The notes: a model not told the origin generated them from the letters alone. 64,000 nucleotides of DNA from Pseudomonas benzenivorans (GCF_024397895.1 NZ_CP073346.1:2976001-3040000); one strand, 5' to 3'; counted from the stretch's first letter, positions 21,977 through 31,032 are shown. Numbers and translations are program-made.

Positions 21977-21996
21977 TTTATTGAACGCTCAATCAA
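21977..21996. promoter_or_regulatory. BetI-like box upstream of betB
   Basis: TTTATTGA-ACGC-TCAATCAA repeats the architecture of the perfect palindrome upstream of betI (TTTATTGA-N4-TCAATAAA). It lies 122 bp before betB, within the betI-betB gap, and argues for a separate choline-derepressed promoter for betBA. Confidence 0.65.
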
Positions 21997-22117
21997 CAAA
22001 GCTATTCGGGAGCGACAGGGCCTGCTCCGAAAGCGACGGCGCAGAGGGTCTCGATAGCGGCAAAAAAAAGATGCAACTCGGCGGTCCGCCCCCAAGGAAA
22101 ACGGGACGGAATTCGTC

Positions 22118-22768
22118 TCAGAGGGCTGTGCTGCTGACGCGTTGGCGGCTGGTGCGTGCGCTGGGGGCGGCTTTCCCGGCTGCGGCCTTGGCCAGTTGCA
22201 GGTCGAGGTAGTCGTAGGCGATCTGCGCGGCCTGGCGGGTGTCGAAGGCCTCGCCGGACAGCGCGCCGCGCAGCCACAGGCCGTCGATCAGTGCGGCCAG
22301 GCCTCGGGCGGCGGCGCGTGCCTGATCCTGCGGTAGCGCGCGGTGGAATTGGCCGCAGAGGTTGGAGTACAGGCGGTGGTCGTTGATCCGCTGCAGGCGG
22401 CGCAGGGCGGGGTGGTGCATGCTCGAGGCCCAGAACGCCAGCCAGGTCTTCATGGCCGGGCCGTTGACCTGGCTGTCGTCGAAGTTGCTGTCGATGATCG
22501 CCCGCAGTTGCGCGCGCGGCGTATCGTCCTGCAAGGCCGCACGGCGCTGGCGTACCGCGTTGCTCAGCGCCTGCATGAGGTGACGCATGGTGGCTTCGAG
22601 CAGGCCGTTCTTGTCCTGGAAGTAATGGCTGATGATGCCGTTCGACACGCCGGCCAGGCGGGCGATATAGGCGATGCTGGCATCGCCCATGCCGACCTGG
22701 TCGACGGCTTCGAGGGTGGCGGCGATCAGCTGCGAGCGGCGAATCGGCTGCATTCCGACCTTGGGCAT
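22118..22768 (-). CDS. betI: TetR-family transcriptional repressor BetI
   Basis: Choline-responsive repressor of the bet genes, 216 residues. The family N-terminus [18 protein letters not shown] is followed by the helix-turn-helix [27 protein letters not shown] and the ligand domain with [18 protein letters not shown] and [12 protein letters not shown]. The C-terminus extends about 20 residues beyond the compact BetI core with an Ala/Ser/Arg-rich tail. The longer upstream reading frame (to 23116) is rejected because it lacks BetI-like sequence. A 32-bp perfect inverted repeat sits 47 bp before the start. Confidence 0.96.
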   Translation of the reverse strand: MPKVGMQPIRRSQLIAATLEAVDQVGMGDASIAYIARLAGVSNGIISHYFQDKNGLLEATMRHLMQALSNAVRQRRAALQDDTPRAQLRAIIDSNFDDSQVNGPAMKTWLAFWASSMHHPALRRLQRINDHRLYSNLCGQFHRALPQDQARAAARGLAALIDGLWLRGALSGEAFDTRQAAQIAYDYLDLQLAKAAAGKAAPSARTSRQRVSSTAL

Positions 22769-22814
22769 CGGTTTCTCCAGCAACAAGGCTTTTCGGGGAT
22801 GGCGGCAGTCTAGG

Positions 22815-22846
22815 GCGTTCTTTATTGAGTGATCAATAAAGAACGC
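22815..22846. promoter_or_regulatory. BetI operator upstream of betI
   Basis: This is a perfect 14-bp inverted repeat (GCGTTCTTTATTGA and its complement) around GTGA. The inner TTTATTGA-N4-TCAATAAA is shared with sites before betB and, imperfectly, before gbdR. Size and position are right for the autoregulatory operator of BetI. Confidence 0.8.
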
Positions 22847-22899
22847 GCTTTTGGTGACGGGTTGTCGGTTCGGGATATGTGCGCGCGTGGCGGTGGGCG

Positions 22900-23343
22900 T
22901 CAGGCCTTGGCGACGATGTACTTGAGCAGTTCGACGACCTGCTCCGGGCTTTGCGCCCAGGCCATGGCCGCGGCATCCACTTCCTTGAGCGGGTGGACGA
23001 TGTCCTCGCCATGCAGGGTGATGTAGGGCTTGCCCAGGGCGGCGCAGTAGCCGGCATCGAAGGCAGCATTCCACTGCTTGTACTGGTCGCCGAAGCGGAT
23101 CACGGCGATGTCGCATTTCTCCAGCAGGGTCTTGGTGCGGATCGCGTTGACCTTGGACGATTTGTGATCCCGCCAGAACGCCTGGCTCTCGGCGCCCAGC
23201 ACATCGCCGGCGGCGTCGCTGGACTCATGGTCGGTCACCGCCGAGCTGAACTCGATGGCCAGCCCCTGCTCCTTGGCGCCCTGCATGATCTGCTGACGCC
23301 AGTCGGTATGAATTTCACCGGATAGATACACGGTCCAAGTCAT
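22900..23343 (-). CDS. ytoQ: YtoQ family protein
   Basis: Small cytosolic protein of 147 residues of the YtoQ family, related to nucleoside 2-deoxyribosyltransferase folds. It begins [19 protein letters not shown] and contains [35 protein letters not shown] and [20 protein letters not shown]. Its biochemical role is not established. It sits between the betI promoter and the terminator of the ABC operon, roughly where P. aeruginosa carries betT1; no link to choline is evident beyond position. GGAGTACCC precedes the ATG. Confidence 0.85.
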   Translation of the reverse strand: MTWTVYLSGEIHTDWRQQIMQGAKEQGLAIEFSSAVTDHESSDAAGDVLGAESQAFWRDHKSSKVNAIRTKTLLEKCDIAVIRFGDQYKQWNAAFDAGYCAALGKPYITLHGEDIVHPLKEVDAAAMAWAQSPEQVVELLKYIVAKA

Positions 23344-23559
23344 GGGTACTCCTGGTCTTCTTGAGCTAATCGTGGGTCGCTGTCGGGAGCGACGAGTGCC
23401 GACAGTCTGCCACGTAGGGGCGGTGCTTTCATGGCGGATGCTGCCGACATGACCGCTGGCGGGGGAGGGGACAAGTGCCGGCGCTGGCGGCCCCCCGCCG
23501 GCGGCGGCCCGTTGCGCCGCGCGGGGCGGGCGACTTGAAAGCACCGGGCTGCAAAATAG

Positions 23560-23585
23560 AAAAAGCGGGCCAAGGCCCGCTTTTT
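23560..23585. terminator. Rho-independent terminator of the ABC operon
   Basis: AAAAAGCGGGCC-AA-GGCCCGCTTTTT is a strong GC stem flanked by A5 and T5. On the minus strand it lies 18 bp after the betaine-type binding protein gene. Its symmetry would also let it act on the opposite strand. Confidence 0.85.
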
Positions 23586-23602
23586 CATGTCGCTGAGGTG
23601 GC

Positions 23603-24457
23603 TTATTTCAGCCAGGAATCGACACGCTCGGGGTTATTGGCGACCCAGTCCTTGGCGGCCTGCTCCGGCTTGGCGCCGTCGCGAATGGCCAGCATCACCG
23701 CACCGATTTCCTCGCTGGTCCAGTTGAACTTCTTGAGGAAAGCGACCGCTTCCGGAGCCTTCTCCTTGAAGCTCGGGTTGACTACCGAGTCGACGTGTTC
23801 GGATTCACCGTAGACGCCCATCGGGTCTTCGAGGAAGCGCAGCTTCCACTTGGCGAACATCCAGTGCGGCACCCAGCCCGGTACCACGATGGCTTCGTTC
23901 TTCTTGATGGCACGCGCCAAAGCGGTGGCCATGGCCGGGCCGGAGCTCGGCATCAGCTTGTAGTCGAGCTGGTACTTCTCGAGGGCTTCCTCGGTGCGGC
24001 GCATGATGCCGGCGCCGGCATCGATGCCGGTGATCTTGCCGTCGTAGGCTGCCTTGGTGGCGTTCAGGTCGGCGATGCTCTTGGCTTCGACGTAGTCCGG
24101 CACGACCAGGCCGATCTTGGCGTCGTTGTAGTTGGTGCCGAGCACTTCCAGCTGGTCCTTGAACTTGGCGTAGTACTCGCCGTGGGTCACCGGCAGCCAG
24201 GCGGAGAGCAGGCCGTCGATGTCGCCACGGGCCACGCCCTGCCACATGATGGCCGGCTCGAGGGGCTTGAGCTCGACGTCGTAGCCGAGCTTGCTTTCCA
24301 TGATCTCGGCGGCGAGGTAGCTGGTGGCGACGCTGTCGTCCCAGCCGTTGACGAAGCCGAAGGTCAGGGTGGGCTTGTCGGCAGCCATGGCGGTGGACAT
24401 GCCCACCGCCAGGGCGGCAACGCCGAGGCCTTGGATGAGGGATTTCAGTTTGCGCAT
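23603..24457 (-). CDS. Glycine betaine-type ABC substrate-binding protein (OpuAC family)
   Basis: Periplasmic binding protein of 284 residues with a signal peptide ending STAMAADK. The core differs clearly from the ChoX-type neighbour: LTFGFVNGWDDSVATSYLA, VARGDIDGLLSAWLPVTHGEYY, AGIMRRTEEALEKYQL and VVPGWVPHWMFAKWKLRFLEDP. The Trp-rich segments resemble the aromatic cage of betaine or proline-betaine binders. It is the last gene of cbcV-cbcW-ChoX-this gene, separated from the ChoX gene by 164 bp with a stem-loop, so its expression may be tuned separately. In P. aeruginosa the betaine-binding protein (BetX) is encoded away from cbcXWV; the equivalence is my inference. Confidence 0.85.
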   Translation of the reverse strand: MRKLKSLIQGLGVAALAVGMSTAMAADKPTLTFGFVNGWDDSVATSYLAAEIMESKLGYDVELKPLEPAIMWQGVARGDIDGLLSAWLPVTHGEYYAKFKDQLEVLGTNYNDAKIGLVVPDYVEAKSIADLNATKAAYDGKITGIDAGAGIMRRTEEALEKYQLDYKLMPSSGPAMATALARAIKKNEAIVVPGWVPHWMFAKWKLRFLEDPMGVYGESEHVDSVVNPSFKEKAPEAVAFLKKFNWTSEEIGAVMLAIRDGAKPEQAAKDWVANNPERVDSWLK

Positions 24458-24575
24458 AGGTGTAACTCCGTCAGGGTGAGTTTCAGTTCTTGTTGGTGTT
24501 ACTGGCTCGTTCTGATTGCGGGTACTGCGCCGGTCGCGACTCGAGCGCTCAGCGCCTGGGTCGCGACTGGTGTTC

Positions 24576-24599
24576 GAGCCGCGAGGTGAGTCGCGGCTC
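24576..24599. repeat. Intercistronic stem-loop between two binding-protein genes
   Basis: GAGCCGCG and CGCGGCTC form an 8-bp stem with an 8-base loop, 22 bp after the stop of the ChoX-like gene (minus strand). No T-tract follows. It may be an attenuator or an mRNA-stabilising structure. Confidence 0.45.
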
Positions 24600-24621
24600 T
24601 GTGGGTGTTACGGACGGGTTC

Positions 24622-25566
24622 TTAGAGGCCGACGTGCTTCTTCACCGCGGCCACGCCATCCTTGCCGTCATAGGTGGTGACGCCGGCCAGCCACTTGTCC
24701 AGAATCTCCGGGTTGGCCTTGATCCAGTTCTTCGCCACCTCGACCGGATCTTCCTTCTCCAGCACCTTCTCCATCAGCTGGCTTTCGATGGCGACGTTGA
24801 ACTGCAGGTTGTTCAGCAGTTTGCCGACGTTGGCGCAACGTGCCTCGTAGTCCGGGGTGACCACGGTGTAGACCTTGGCCGCGCCGTAGTCCGGGCCGAA
24901 TACGTCATCGCCGCCATCCAGGTAGGTGATGTCGTACTGGGTGTTCATCGGGTGCGGGGCCCAGCCAAGGAACACCACCGGCTCATTCTTGCGCACTGCG
25001 CGCTGCACCTGGACCAGCATGCCGGCTTCGCTGGACTCGACCATGCGGAAGCCGCCGAGGCCGAACTGGTCGCCCTTGATCATCTTCTCGATCAGCAGGT
25101 TGCCGTCGTTACCCGGCTCGATGCCGTAGATCCTGCCGCCCAGCTGATCCTTGAACTTGGCGATGTCCTGGAAGCTCTTCAGGCCCGCCTCGGCGGTATA
25201 GGTCGGCACTGCCAGGGTGTACTTGGCGCCTTCCAGGTTCGGTGCCGGCAGCACCTTGACGCCGCCGTCCTTGGTGAAGGGCTCGATCACCGCGTCCATC
25301 GACGGGGCCCAGTAGCCGAGGAATACATCGATCTGGCCTTTCTGCACGCCGGTGAAGGCGATGGGTACCGAGGCCATGATCTTGCGCGGCTGGTAGCCCA
25401 GGCCTTCGGTCAGGGTCATGGCCACGCCGGTGGTGGCGGCGATATCGGCCCAGCCGATCTCGGCGAAACGCACCTGCTTGCAGCTTTCCGGTTCCTGGGC
25501 CCAGGCCGCCTGGGCCATGGCGCAGGTCAGCAGGCCTAGGCCGGCGATGGTCTTGAACTTTTTCAT
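24622..25566 (-). CDS. cbcX: Choline ABC transporter substrate-binding protein
   Basis: ChoX-type periplasmic binding protein of 314 residues; the signal peptide is cut near AAWAQEPES. Family features: CKQVRFAEIGWADIAATTGVA, GYWAPSM, LAVPTYTAEAGLKSFQDIAKF, YGIEPGNDGN, VFLGWAPHPMNTQYDITYLDGGDDVFG and the C-terminal KANPEILDKWLAGV. The order cbcV-cbcW-cbcX, with 37 bp between permease and binding protein, mirrors the P. aeruginosa choline operon. Choline as ligand follows from context. Confidence 0.92.
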   Translation of the reverse strand: MKKFKTIAGLGLLTCAMAQAAWAQEPESCKQVRFAEIGWADIAATTGVAMTLTEGLGYQPRKIMASVPIAFTGVQKGQIDVFLGYWAPSMDAVIEPFTKDGGVKVLPAPNLEGAKYTLAVPTYTAEAGLKSFQDIAKFKDQLGGRIYGIEPGNDGNLLIEKMIKGDQFGLGGFRMVESSEAGMLVQVQRAVRKNEPVVFLGWAPHPMNTQYDITYLDGGDDVFGPDYGAAKVYTVVTPDYEARCANVGKLLNNLQFNVAIESQLMEKVLEKEDPVEVAKNWIKANPEILDKWLAGVTTYDGKDGVAAVKKHVGL

Positions 25567-25603
25567 TTATGACTCCCTGTATGAATGGAAAAAGGTGAGG
25601 AGG

Positions 25604-26485
25604 TCACTGGCGCTGCAGTTTTGCATGCAACCAGCTGATCAGGCCGCTGCGGATCTCCGTCTGCTTGGTGCCGAAACTCTCGGTGATGCGGTCGAGGATG
25701 ATCGCCAGCAATACCACGGCCATGCCGCTCTCGAAGCCTAGACCGATATCCAGGCGCTGGATGCTCGCCAGCACGTCGTTGCCCAGGCCGCCGGCGCCGA
25801 CCATCGAGGCGATGATCACCATCGACAGGGCCATCATGATGGTCTGGTTGACCCCGGCCATGATCGACGGCATGGCGTTGGGCAGCTGCACCTTGAACAG
25901 CAGCTGGCGACCGGTGCAGCCGAACGACTGGCCGGCCTCGACGATTTCCTTGTTGACCTGGCGGATACCCAGGTTGGTCAGGCGCACGGCCGGCGGCATG
26001 GCGAAGATCACCGTGGCGATGATCCCCGGCACGCGGCCGAGGCCGAACAGCATGGCCGCCGGAATCAGGTAGACGAAGGCCGGCATGGTCTGCATGAAGT
26101 CCAGCACCGGACGGATGGTGGTCGCCACCCGCTCGCTGCGCGCCGCCCAGATGCCCAGGGGGATGCCCAGCAGCAGGCTGATCAGGGTCGAGGAGAAGGT
26201 CAGGCCGAGGGTGACCACGGTCTGCTCCCAGAAGCCGGTCATGACGATCAGGATGAAGGACACGGCGGTGAAGACGGCGAAGCGCGAGCCGATGCGCCAC
26301 AGACCGAGGCCGACGAAGATGGCGATCAGCAGCCAGGCCGGCGGCAGCATCAGCAGGGCCTCGACGCCCTCGGAGAAGCCGGCGACCACGCTGCCGATGC
26401 TGTCGAAGGCGCCACTGTAGTTGTCCAGCAGGTGCTGGACCACGTCGTTGACCCAGCTGCCCAGGTCGAGTTTCTTGTCGCTCAT
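25604..26485 (-). CDS. cbcW: Choline/betaine ABC transporter permease, copy 2
   Basis: Second ProW-type permease, 293 residues, with the same topology and EAA loop as copy 1. The start follows the ATPase stop by one base, exactly as in copy 1, and the offset between the two cbcVW pairs is constant at 9260 bp. The last 17 residues (from TEIRSGLISW) are specific to this copy. Being upstream of two binding proteins, this is the complete transporter and probably the ancestral locus. Confidence 0.94.
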   Translation of the reverse strand: MSDKKLDLGSWVNDVVQHLLDNYSGAFDSIGSVVAGFSEGVEALLMLPPAWLLIAIFVGLGLWRIGSRFAVFTAVSFILIVMTGFWEQTVVTLGLTFSSTLISLLLGIPLGIWAARSERVATTIRPVLDFMQTMPAFVYLIPAAMLFGLGRVPGIIATVIFAMPPAVRLTNLGIRQVNKEIVEAGQSFGCTGRQLLFKVQLPNAMPSIMAGVNQTIMMALSMVIIASMVGAGGLGNDVLASIQRLDIGLGFESGMAVVLLAIILDRITESFGTKQTEIRSGLISWLHAKLQRQ

Positions 26486-26486
26486 G

Positions 26487-27683
26487 TCATTCTCCCTGCA
26501 TACGGTTGAGCAGGCGACCCTTGCTGATGGCGCCGCTGTAGAGGCCGTTGGCGTCGACTACCGGGATGGGGCCCTCGTTGTCCACCAGGCGCTCGATCAC
26601 CTGATCCAGAGGCATGTCTTCAGGCACTGGATCGATGCGCTTGAGCACGTCCAGCTCCAGGCCGCACTGGGTTTTACCGTCGACCATCAGGGCGATCTTC
26701 TCCAGGCTGATGGAGCCGCAGAAGCGCTTCTCGCCGTCGACGATGAAGGCGTAGTGCTTGTCCAGCGCCTGCAGTTCCTGGCACACCTTGTTGGCGTCGG
26801 GGGCCACGCCGTTGTGCACGTAGGTCGGCACGCTGTCGGCCTTGAGCTGGCCGGCGGTGAGGTAGCGGTTGGTGTCGACGGTGTCGAAGAAGTTGCGCAC
26901 GTAGTCGTTGGCCGGGCTGTCGACCAGCTCCTGGGGGGTGCCGACCTGGATCAGCTTGCCGCCTTCCATGATGCCGATGCGGCTGCCGATGCGCATGGCT
27001 TCCTCGATGTCGTGGGAGACGAAGATGATGGTGCGCCGGTGGGTCTTCTGCAGCTCCAGCAGCAGGTCCTGCATCTCGCGGCGCTTGAGCGGGTCAAGGG
27101 CGGAGAAGGCCTCGTCCATGATCATCATCGAGGGGTCCACCGCCAGGGCGCGGGCCAGGCCGACGCGCTGCTGCATGCCGCCGGACAGCTCGTGGGGGTG
27201 CTTGTGGGCGAAGGTGTCCAGGCCGACCTGGGCGAGCACGTCCATGGCGCGCTTCTCGCGCTCCTTGCGGCCGACGCCTGCCACTTCCAGGCCGAAGGCG
27301 GCGTTGTCCAGCACGCTGCGCGAGGGCATCAGGGCGAAGGACTGGAAGACCATGCTCATGTCGCGACGGCGCAGGTCGACCAGTTCGGCGTTGGCCATCT
27401 TGGCGACGTTCTGGCCGTCGATGTAGACGTCGCCGGCGCTGGGCTCGATGAGGCGGTTGATCAGGCGGATCAGGGTCGATTTGCCCGAGCCGGAGAGGCC
27501 CATGAGGACGAAGATCTCGCCCTCCTCGACGCTGAAGGACACATCGCTGACACCGATGACGGCGCCTTTCTCGGCGAGGATCTTGTCCTTGCTCCAGCCC
27601 TGCTTGAGCAGGTCGATGGCTTCTTGTGGGTTCTGGCCGAAAACCTTGTACAGGTTCTCGACGACGATCTTTCCAGACTTCAT
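26487..27683 (-). CDS. cbcV: Choline/betaine ABC transporter ATPase, copy 2
   Basis: Quaternary-amine ABC ATPase of 398 residues, first gene of the four-gene transporter operon. Walker A GLSGSGKST, LSGGMQQRVGLARALA, Walker B MMIMDEAFSALD and the CBS pair are intact. Most differences from copy 1 fall in the CBS region, e.g. PDANKVCQELQALDKHYAFI versus PCALTVCRELQAQDKHYAFV. A long in-frame extension to 27989 is noncoding by composition; the ATG at 27683 follows GGGAAACCTCCC and matches copy 1. The shared 12-mer at 27773 marks its promoter region. Confidence 0.95.
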   Translation of the reverse strand: MKSGKIVVENLYKVFGQNPQEAIDLLKQGWSKDKILAEKGAVIGVSDVSFSVEEGEIFVLMGLSGSGKSTLIRLINRLIEPSAGDVYIDGQNVAKMANAELVDLRRRDMSMVFQSFALMPSRSVLDNAAFGLEVAGVGRKEREKRAMDVLAQVGLDTFAHKHPHELSGGMQQRVGLARALAVDPSMMIMDEAFSALDPLKRREMQDLLLELQKTHRRTIIFVSHDIEEAMRIGSRIGIMEGGKLIQVGTPQELVDSPANDYVRNFFDTVDTNRYLTAGQLKADSVPTYVHNGVAPDANKVCQELQALDKHYAFIVDGEKRFCGSISLEKIALMVDGKTQCGLELDVLKRIDPVPEDMPLDQVIERLVDNEGPIPVVDANGLYSGAISKGRLLNRMQGE

Positions 27684-27772
27684 GGGAGGTTTCCCCTTCA
27701 GTAGACATCCAGACCAGCTACATGGAACCTGATGAACGCCCTCGGGCCATTCGTCAGGTGATGCCGACTGTT

Positions 27773-27784
27773 CTTGCCTGTGTG
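27773..27784 (-). promoter_or_regulatory. Conserved 12-mer upstream of cbcV copy 2
   Basis: CACACAGGCAAG in gene orientation, 89 bp before the start, matching the site at 18503. The surrounding bases agree only in part, so the 12-mer has been kept while the flanks drifted. Confidence 0.4.
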
Positions 27785-28160
27785 GGTGGTCATGATTTCC
27801 GGGTTTGGGCAACACTCTGCAGTGCGGTGGGGCAGGGGGCTCGGACGCGATCGGGGTGACGCTCCAGCTGCCAGGGCAGTCGCGGGCGCAAATCGAGTGC
27901 GTGGGTGAGTGAACCTTGCTGTGCCGTGCTGCAAACTGCTTTCCAAACCCTCTGGCAGTGTTACGAAGCCCAATCCTTTGGGAAATCACATCTCTGCATC
28001 GAGATGCACGTACATCCGAATTTTCTTGTTGGACCAGCGCCTAAAAGCAGGGGCGCCAGCACTTATCTTTTTCGGTCCAGAGCTGGGGGGCTCCGGTCTG
28101 CCAACTTCCTGGGGAGAGGGCAGCGACGAGATCGGCTGACTCAACGATATAGGCTTCAAG

Positions 28161-28186
28161 ACGTCGCAATTATCAGTTTGCGACGT
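28161..28186. repeat. Inverted repeat ACGTCGCAA-N8-TTGCGACGT
   Basis: This is a perfect 9-bp inverted repeat in the intergenic region, about 480 bp upstream of cbcV copy 2 and 170 bp beyond the orphan binding-protein stop. It contains the GTCGC word seen in the candidate GbdR repeats, but in inverted rather than direct orientation. It could be an operator or an RNA hairpin. Confidence 0.4.
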
Positions 28187-28261
28187 TGACGTGTTGGGCG
28201 ACGACATGGCGCCTGCCTAAAAAAACCTTAACAGACTTCCTGACCCTTTGGCCAAGGCGCC

Positions 28262-28282
28262 CGACCGTGCTCGGCACGGTCG
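28262..28282. terminator. Hairpin after the orphan ChoX-like gene
   Basis: CGACCGTGC-TCG-GCACGGTCG is a perfect 9-bp stem 77 bp beyond the stop on the minus strand. An A7 tract on the plus strand (28219-28225) lies further downstream in the transcript but is not adjacent. It is a probable but atypical terminator. Confidence 0.45.
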
Positions 28283-28359
28283 AGAGGCCCTATCGCGGGG
28301 TGTAGGCGGCGTATGGCGGGGCCTGGAGGTGAACCTGGAGTGTTTGAAATAAACTACGA

Positions 28360-29277
28360 CTAGTTGCCGTCGATTGGGCTGCCGTCGCGTTTGGTAACGC
28401 CCTGCAGCCACTGCGCGCGGACCTGCGGGTTGGCTTTCAGCCAGGCCTTGGCCTCGCGCCGGGGGGTGGTGTTCTGGTTGAGGATGGCCTCCATCAGGTC
28501 ATTCTCCATCTGCAGGCTGAAGCGCAGGTTGGCGAACAGTCGGCCGAGGTTCGGGCACTGGCTGGCGTAGCCCTTGCGCACCACGGTATAGACGGTGGCA
28601 CCGCCCAGGTTGGGGCCGAAGTAGTCGTCACCGCCCGGCAGATAGTTCACGTTCAGCTGGTTGTTCATCGGGTGGGGTTCCCAGCCGAGGAATACCGCGG
28701 GTTTTTTCAGGTGCTCGGCGCGTTTTACGTGCAGGATCATCTCCGACTCGCTCGACTCCAGCAGTTTGAAGCCGCCGAGGCCGAAGGCTTCCTTTTCGAT
28801 CATCTGCTGGATCGTTTGATTGGCGCTGTTGCCCGGCTCGATGCCGTGGATCATGCCGCCCAGCGCCTTCTTGAACTTGGCGATGTCCTGGAAGCTCTTG
28901 ATCCCGGCGTCGTAGCCCGCCTGGTTGACGGCCAGGGTGTACTTGGCGCCCTCCAGGTTGACCGCATGCAACTCGATCGAGCCGTCGTCCAGGTAGGGGC
29001 GCACCCCCTTCTCCGAACTGGGCAGCCACAGGTCGAGGAACACATCGAGGTCGTTGTTGCGCAGGGCGTCGTAGGTCTCCGGCACGGACAGGCGCTTGAT
29101 CTGGGTGCGGTAGCCGAGCTCGCTGAGCAGCAGGCGGGTGGCGGCGTTGGTCACGATCAGGTCGGTCCAGCCGACGTCGGCCAGGCGCACCCGGTCGCAG
29201 GCGGCGGGGTCTGCCGCCTGGGCCAGCAGGGGAAGGCTCAGTGCAGCTGCCAGGAGGTAGTTCTTGTGCAGGTTCAT
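28360..29277 (-). CDS. Orphan ChoX-like quaternary-amine-binding protein
   Basis: Periplasmic binding protein of 305 residues with a signal peptide (ends LAQAADP). It is homologous to the cbcX and caiX products: CDRVRLADVGWTDLIVTNAA, DVFLDLWLPSSEKGVRPYL, DIAKFKKALGGMIHGIEPGN, VFLGWEPHPMNNQLNVNYLPGG and KANPQVRAQWLQGV. There is no permease or ATPase gene next to it; it diverges from sdaB across 349 bp that contains a candidate GbdR repeat. It probably feeds one of the two CbcVW permeases with another ligand. The ligand is unknown. Confidence 0.87.
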   Translation of the reverse strand: MNLHKNYLLAAALSLPLLAQAADPAACDRVRLADVGWTDLIVTNAATRLLLSELGYRTQIKRLSVPETYDALRNNDLDVFLDLWLPSSEKGVRPYLDDGSIELHAVNLEGAKYTLAVNQAGYDAGIKSFQDIAKFKKALGGMIHGIEPGNSANQTIQQMIEKEAFGLGGFKLLESSESEMILHVKRAEHLKKPAVFLGWEPHPMNNQLNVNYLPGGDDYFGPNLGGATVYTVVRKGYASQCPNLGRLFANLRFSLQMENDLMEAILNQNTTPRREAKAWLKANPQVRAQWLQGVTKRDGSPIDGN

Positions 29278-29425
29278 GGGCGTATCCAGGTCACCGTTGA
29301 CGGACTTCCTGCCGCGGCGAGGCAGGCGGGGTATGTGGCCCTGAGCGAGGTGCGGCGACTCGCTGCGGGCCGCCCATGGGCGCCTGGATCATGGCGCCGT
29401 AATTTGATTGCTGCCTATGCGCTGG

Positions 29426-29450
29426 GTCGCATACGGAACGCTTCTGTCGC
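29426..29450. promoter_or_regulatory. Candidate GbdR site upstream of sdaB
   Basis: This is a GTCGC-N15-GTCGC direct repeat (20-bp period) ending 176 bp before sdaB. Its right half reads ACGCTTCTGTCGC, identical over 13 bp to the site before gbdR, and the spacing recurs upstream of gbcB. sdaB belongs to the GbdR regulon in P. aeruginosa. Binding is inferred. Confidence 0.55.
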
Positions 29451-29626
29451 GGATTGCGTCGTTCTTGCGGCGAAATGTGCACTGGGTCACGCTCGCCTGG
29501 TGCGTCCGTTGGGCGGTACCGCGAACGGCTGACGGATTTGGATACGGGTGAGTCGGTGTGGGACCTCGCGGTCCTGGCGAAATCTCGATGATGGCGTCGT
29601 TGCAGGACCCAGCTCAGGAGATTGTC

Positions 29627-31006
29627 GTGGCTATTAGTGTGTTCGACCTGTTCAAGATCGGTATCGGGCCTTCCAGCTCCCATACTGTTGGCCCCATGCG
29701 TGCCGCGGCATTGTTCGTCGGTGCCCTGCGCGAGCGGCGCATGCTCGAGCGCGTGGGGCGCGTCGAGGTGCGCCTGTACGGCTCGCTGTCGGCCACCGGG
29801 GTCGGCCACGGCAGCGACAACGCGGTGATCATGGGGCTGATGGGCGAGTGGCCGGACAGCATCGACCCGAGCCAGATCGGCGCGCGCATCGAGGCACTGC
29901 GTTCGAGCGGCCAGCTGCAGCTGGACGGCCGCCTGCCGGTGGCATTCGACTGGCAGCGCGACATGCTGCTGCTGGACGAGAACCTGCCCTATCACCCCAA
30001 CGCCATGACCCTGACCGCGTTCTGCGGCGAAGGCGGCGAGCTGCACAGCGACACCTACTATTCGATCGGTGGCGGCTTCGTGGTCGACGCCGAGCAGGCC
30101 AGCGCCGGGCAGCTCGACCAGGACAGCGCCCAGCTGCCCTACGACTTCTCCAGCGGTGACGAGCTGCTGCGCCTGTGCAAGCAGCACGGCCTGCGCGTGT
30201 CGCAGCTGATGATGGAAAACGAGAAGGCCTGGCGCAGCGAGGCGGAGATCCGTGCCGGTCTGATGCGCCTGTGGCAGGCCATGCGCGACTGCGTGGACAA
30301 CGGCCTGAAGCACGAAGGCATCCTGCCCGGCGGCCTCAACGTCAAGCGCCGCGCGGCCAAGCTGCACCGCAGTCTGCAGGAAATGAGCAAACCCAACGTG
30401 ATCGGCTCGACCCTGAGCGGCATGGAGTGGGTCAACCTGTTCGCCCTGGCGGTGAACGAGGAAAACGCCGCCGGCGGGCGCATGGTCACCGCGCCGACCA
30501 ACGGCGCGGCCGGCATCATCCCGGCGGTGCTGCACTACTACGTGCGCTTCAGTCCGGCGGTGAGCGAGGCCGACGTGGTCGACTACCTGCTGGCGGCCGC
30601 GGCCGTGGGCATCCTGTGCAAGAAGAACGCCTCGATCTCCGGCGCCGAAGTGGGCTGCCAGGGCGAGGTCGGGTCGGCCTGTGCGATGGCCGCTGCGGGC
30701 CTGGCCGAGATCCTCGGCGCCACCCCGGAGCAGCTGGAGAACGCCGCCGAGATCGGCCTGGAGCACAACCTCGGGCTGACCTGCGACCCGGTCGGTGGCC
30801 TGGTCCAGGTGCCGTGCATCGAGCGCAACGCGATCGCCGCGGTGAAGGCGATCAACGCGGCGCAGATGGCCCTGCGCGGCGATGGCGAGCACTTCATCTC
30901 CCTCGACCGGGTGATCCGCACCATGCGCGATACCGGTGCCGACATGCACGACAAGTACAAGGAAACCTCGCGCGGTGGCCTGGCGGTCAGCGCGGTCGAG
31001 TGCTGA
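29627..31006 (+). CDS. sdaB: L-serine ammonia-lyase (L-serine dehydratase)
   Basis: Iron-sulfur L-serine dehydratase, serine to pyruvate plus ammonia, 459 residues as usual for the single-chain enzyme. It shows [21 protein letters not shown] at the start, the alpha-domain [31 protein letters not shown], cluster-binding Cys residues in [14 protein letters not shown] and [14 protein letters not shown], and a C-terminal Cys. The GTG at 29627 is preferred over upstream in-frame ATGs because AGGAG lies six bases before it and the protein then starts as the family does. It completes betaine catabolism by using serine made from glycine and C1 units. Confidence 0.96.
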   Translation: MAISVFDLFKIGIGPSSSHTVGPMRAAALFVGALRERRMLERVGRVEVRLYGSLSATGVGHGSDNAVIMGLMGEWPDSIDPSQIGARIEALRSSGQLQLDGRLPVAFDWQRDMLLLDENLPYHPNAMTLTAFCGEGGELHSDTYYSIGGGFVVDAEQASAGQLDQDSAQLPYDFSSGDELLRLCKQHGLRVSQLMMENEKAWRSEAEIRAGLMRLWQAMRDCVDNGLKHEGILPGGLNVKRRAAKLHRSLQEMSKPNVIGSTLSGMEWVNLFALAVNEENAAGGRMVTAPTNGAAGIIPAVLHYYVRFSPAVSEADVVDYLLAAAAVGILCKKNASISGAEVGCQGEVGSACAMAAAGLAEILGATPEQLENAAEIGLEHNLGLTCDPVGGLVQVPCIERNAIAAVKAINAAQMALRGDGEHFISLDRVIRTMRDTGADMHDKYKETSRGGLAVSAVEC

Positions 31007-31032
31007 CGACCTGCTAGGCTCCAAGTGGAACG

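Larger units (their letters stand above)
27684..28359. other. 676-bp noncoding region upstream of cbcV copy 2
   Basis: This is the regulatory region of the ABC operon plus the 3' side of the orphan ChoX-like gene. It holds the 12-mer at 27773, a GTCGC-containing inverted repeat at 28161 and a hairpin at 28262. Short ORFs on both strands lack ribosome-binding sites and recognisable protein sequence. Nothing else could be supported. Confidence 0.6.

Noticed and set aside
22769..23116. N-terminal extension of betI to give a 332-residue protein
   Set aside because: The extra sequence covers the betI operator and part of ytoQ antisense. BetI homologs start at MPKVGMQP.
27905..28207. Short ORFs on both strands upstream of cbcV copy 2
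   Set aside because: No ribosome-binding sites, no recognisable sequence, and they overlap each other in a promoter region.
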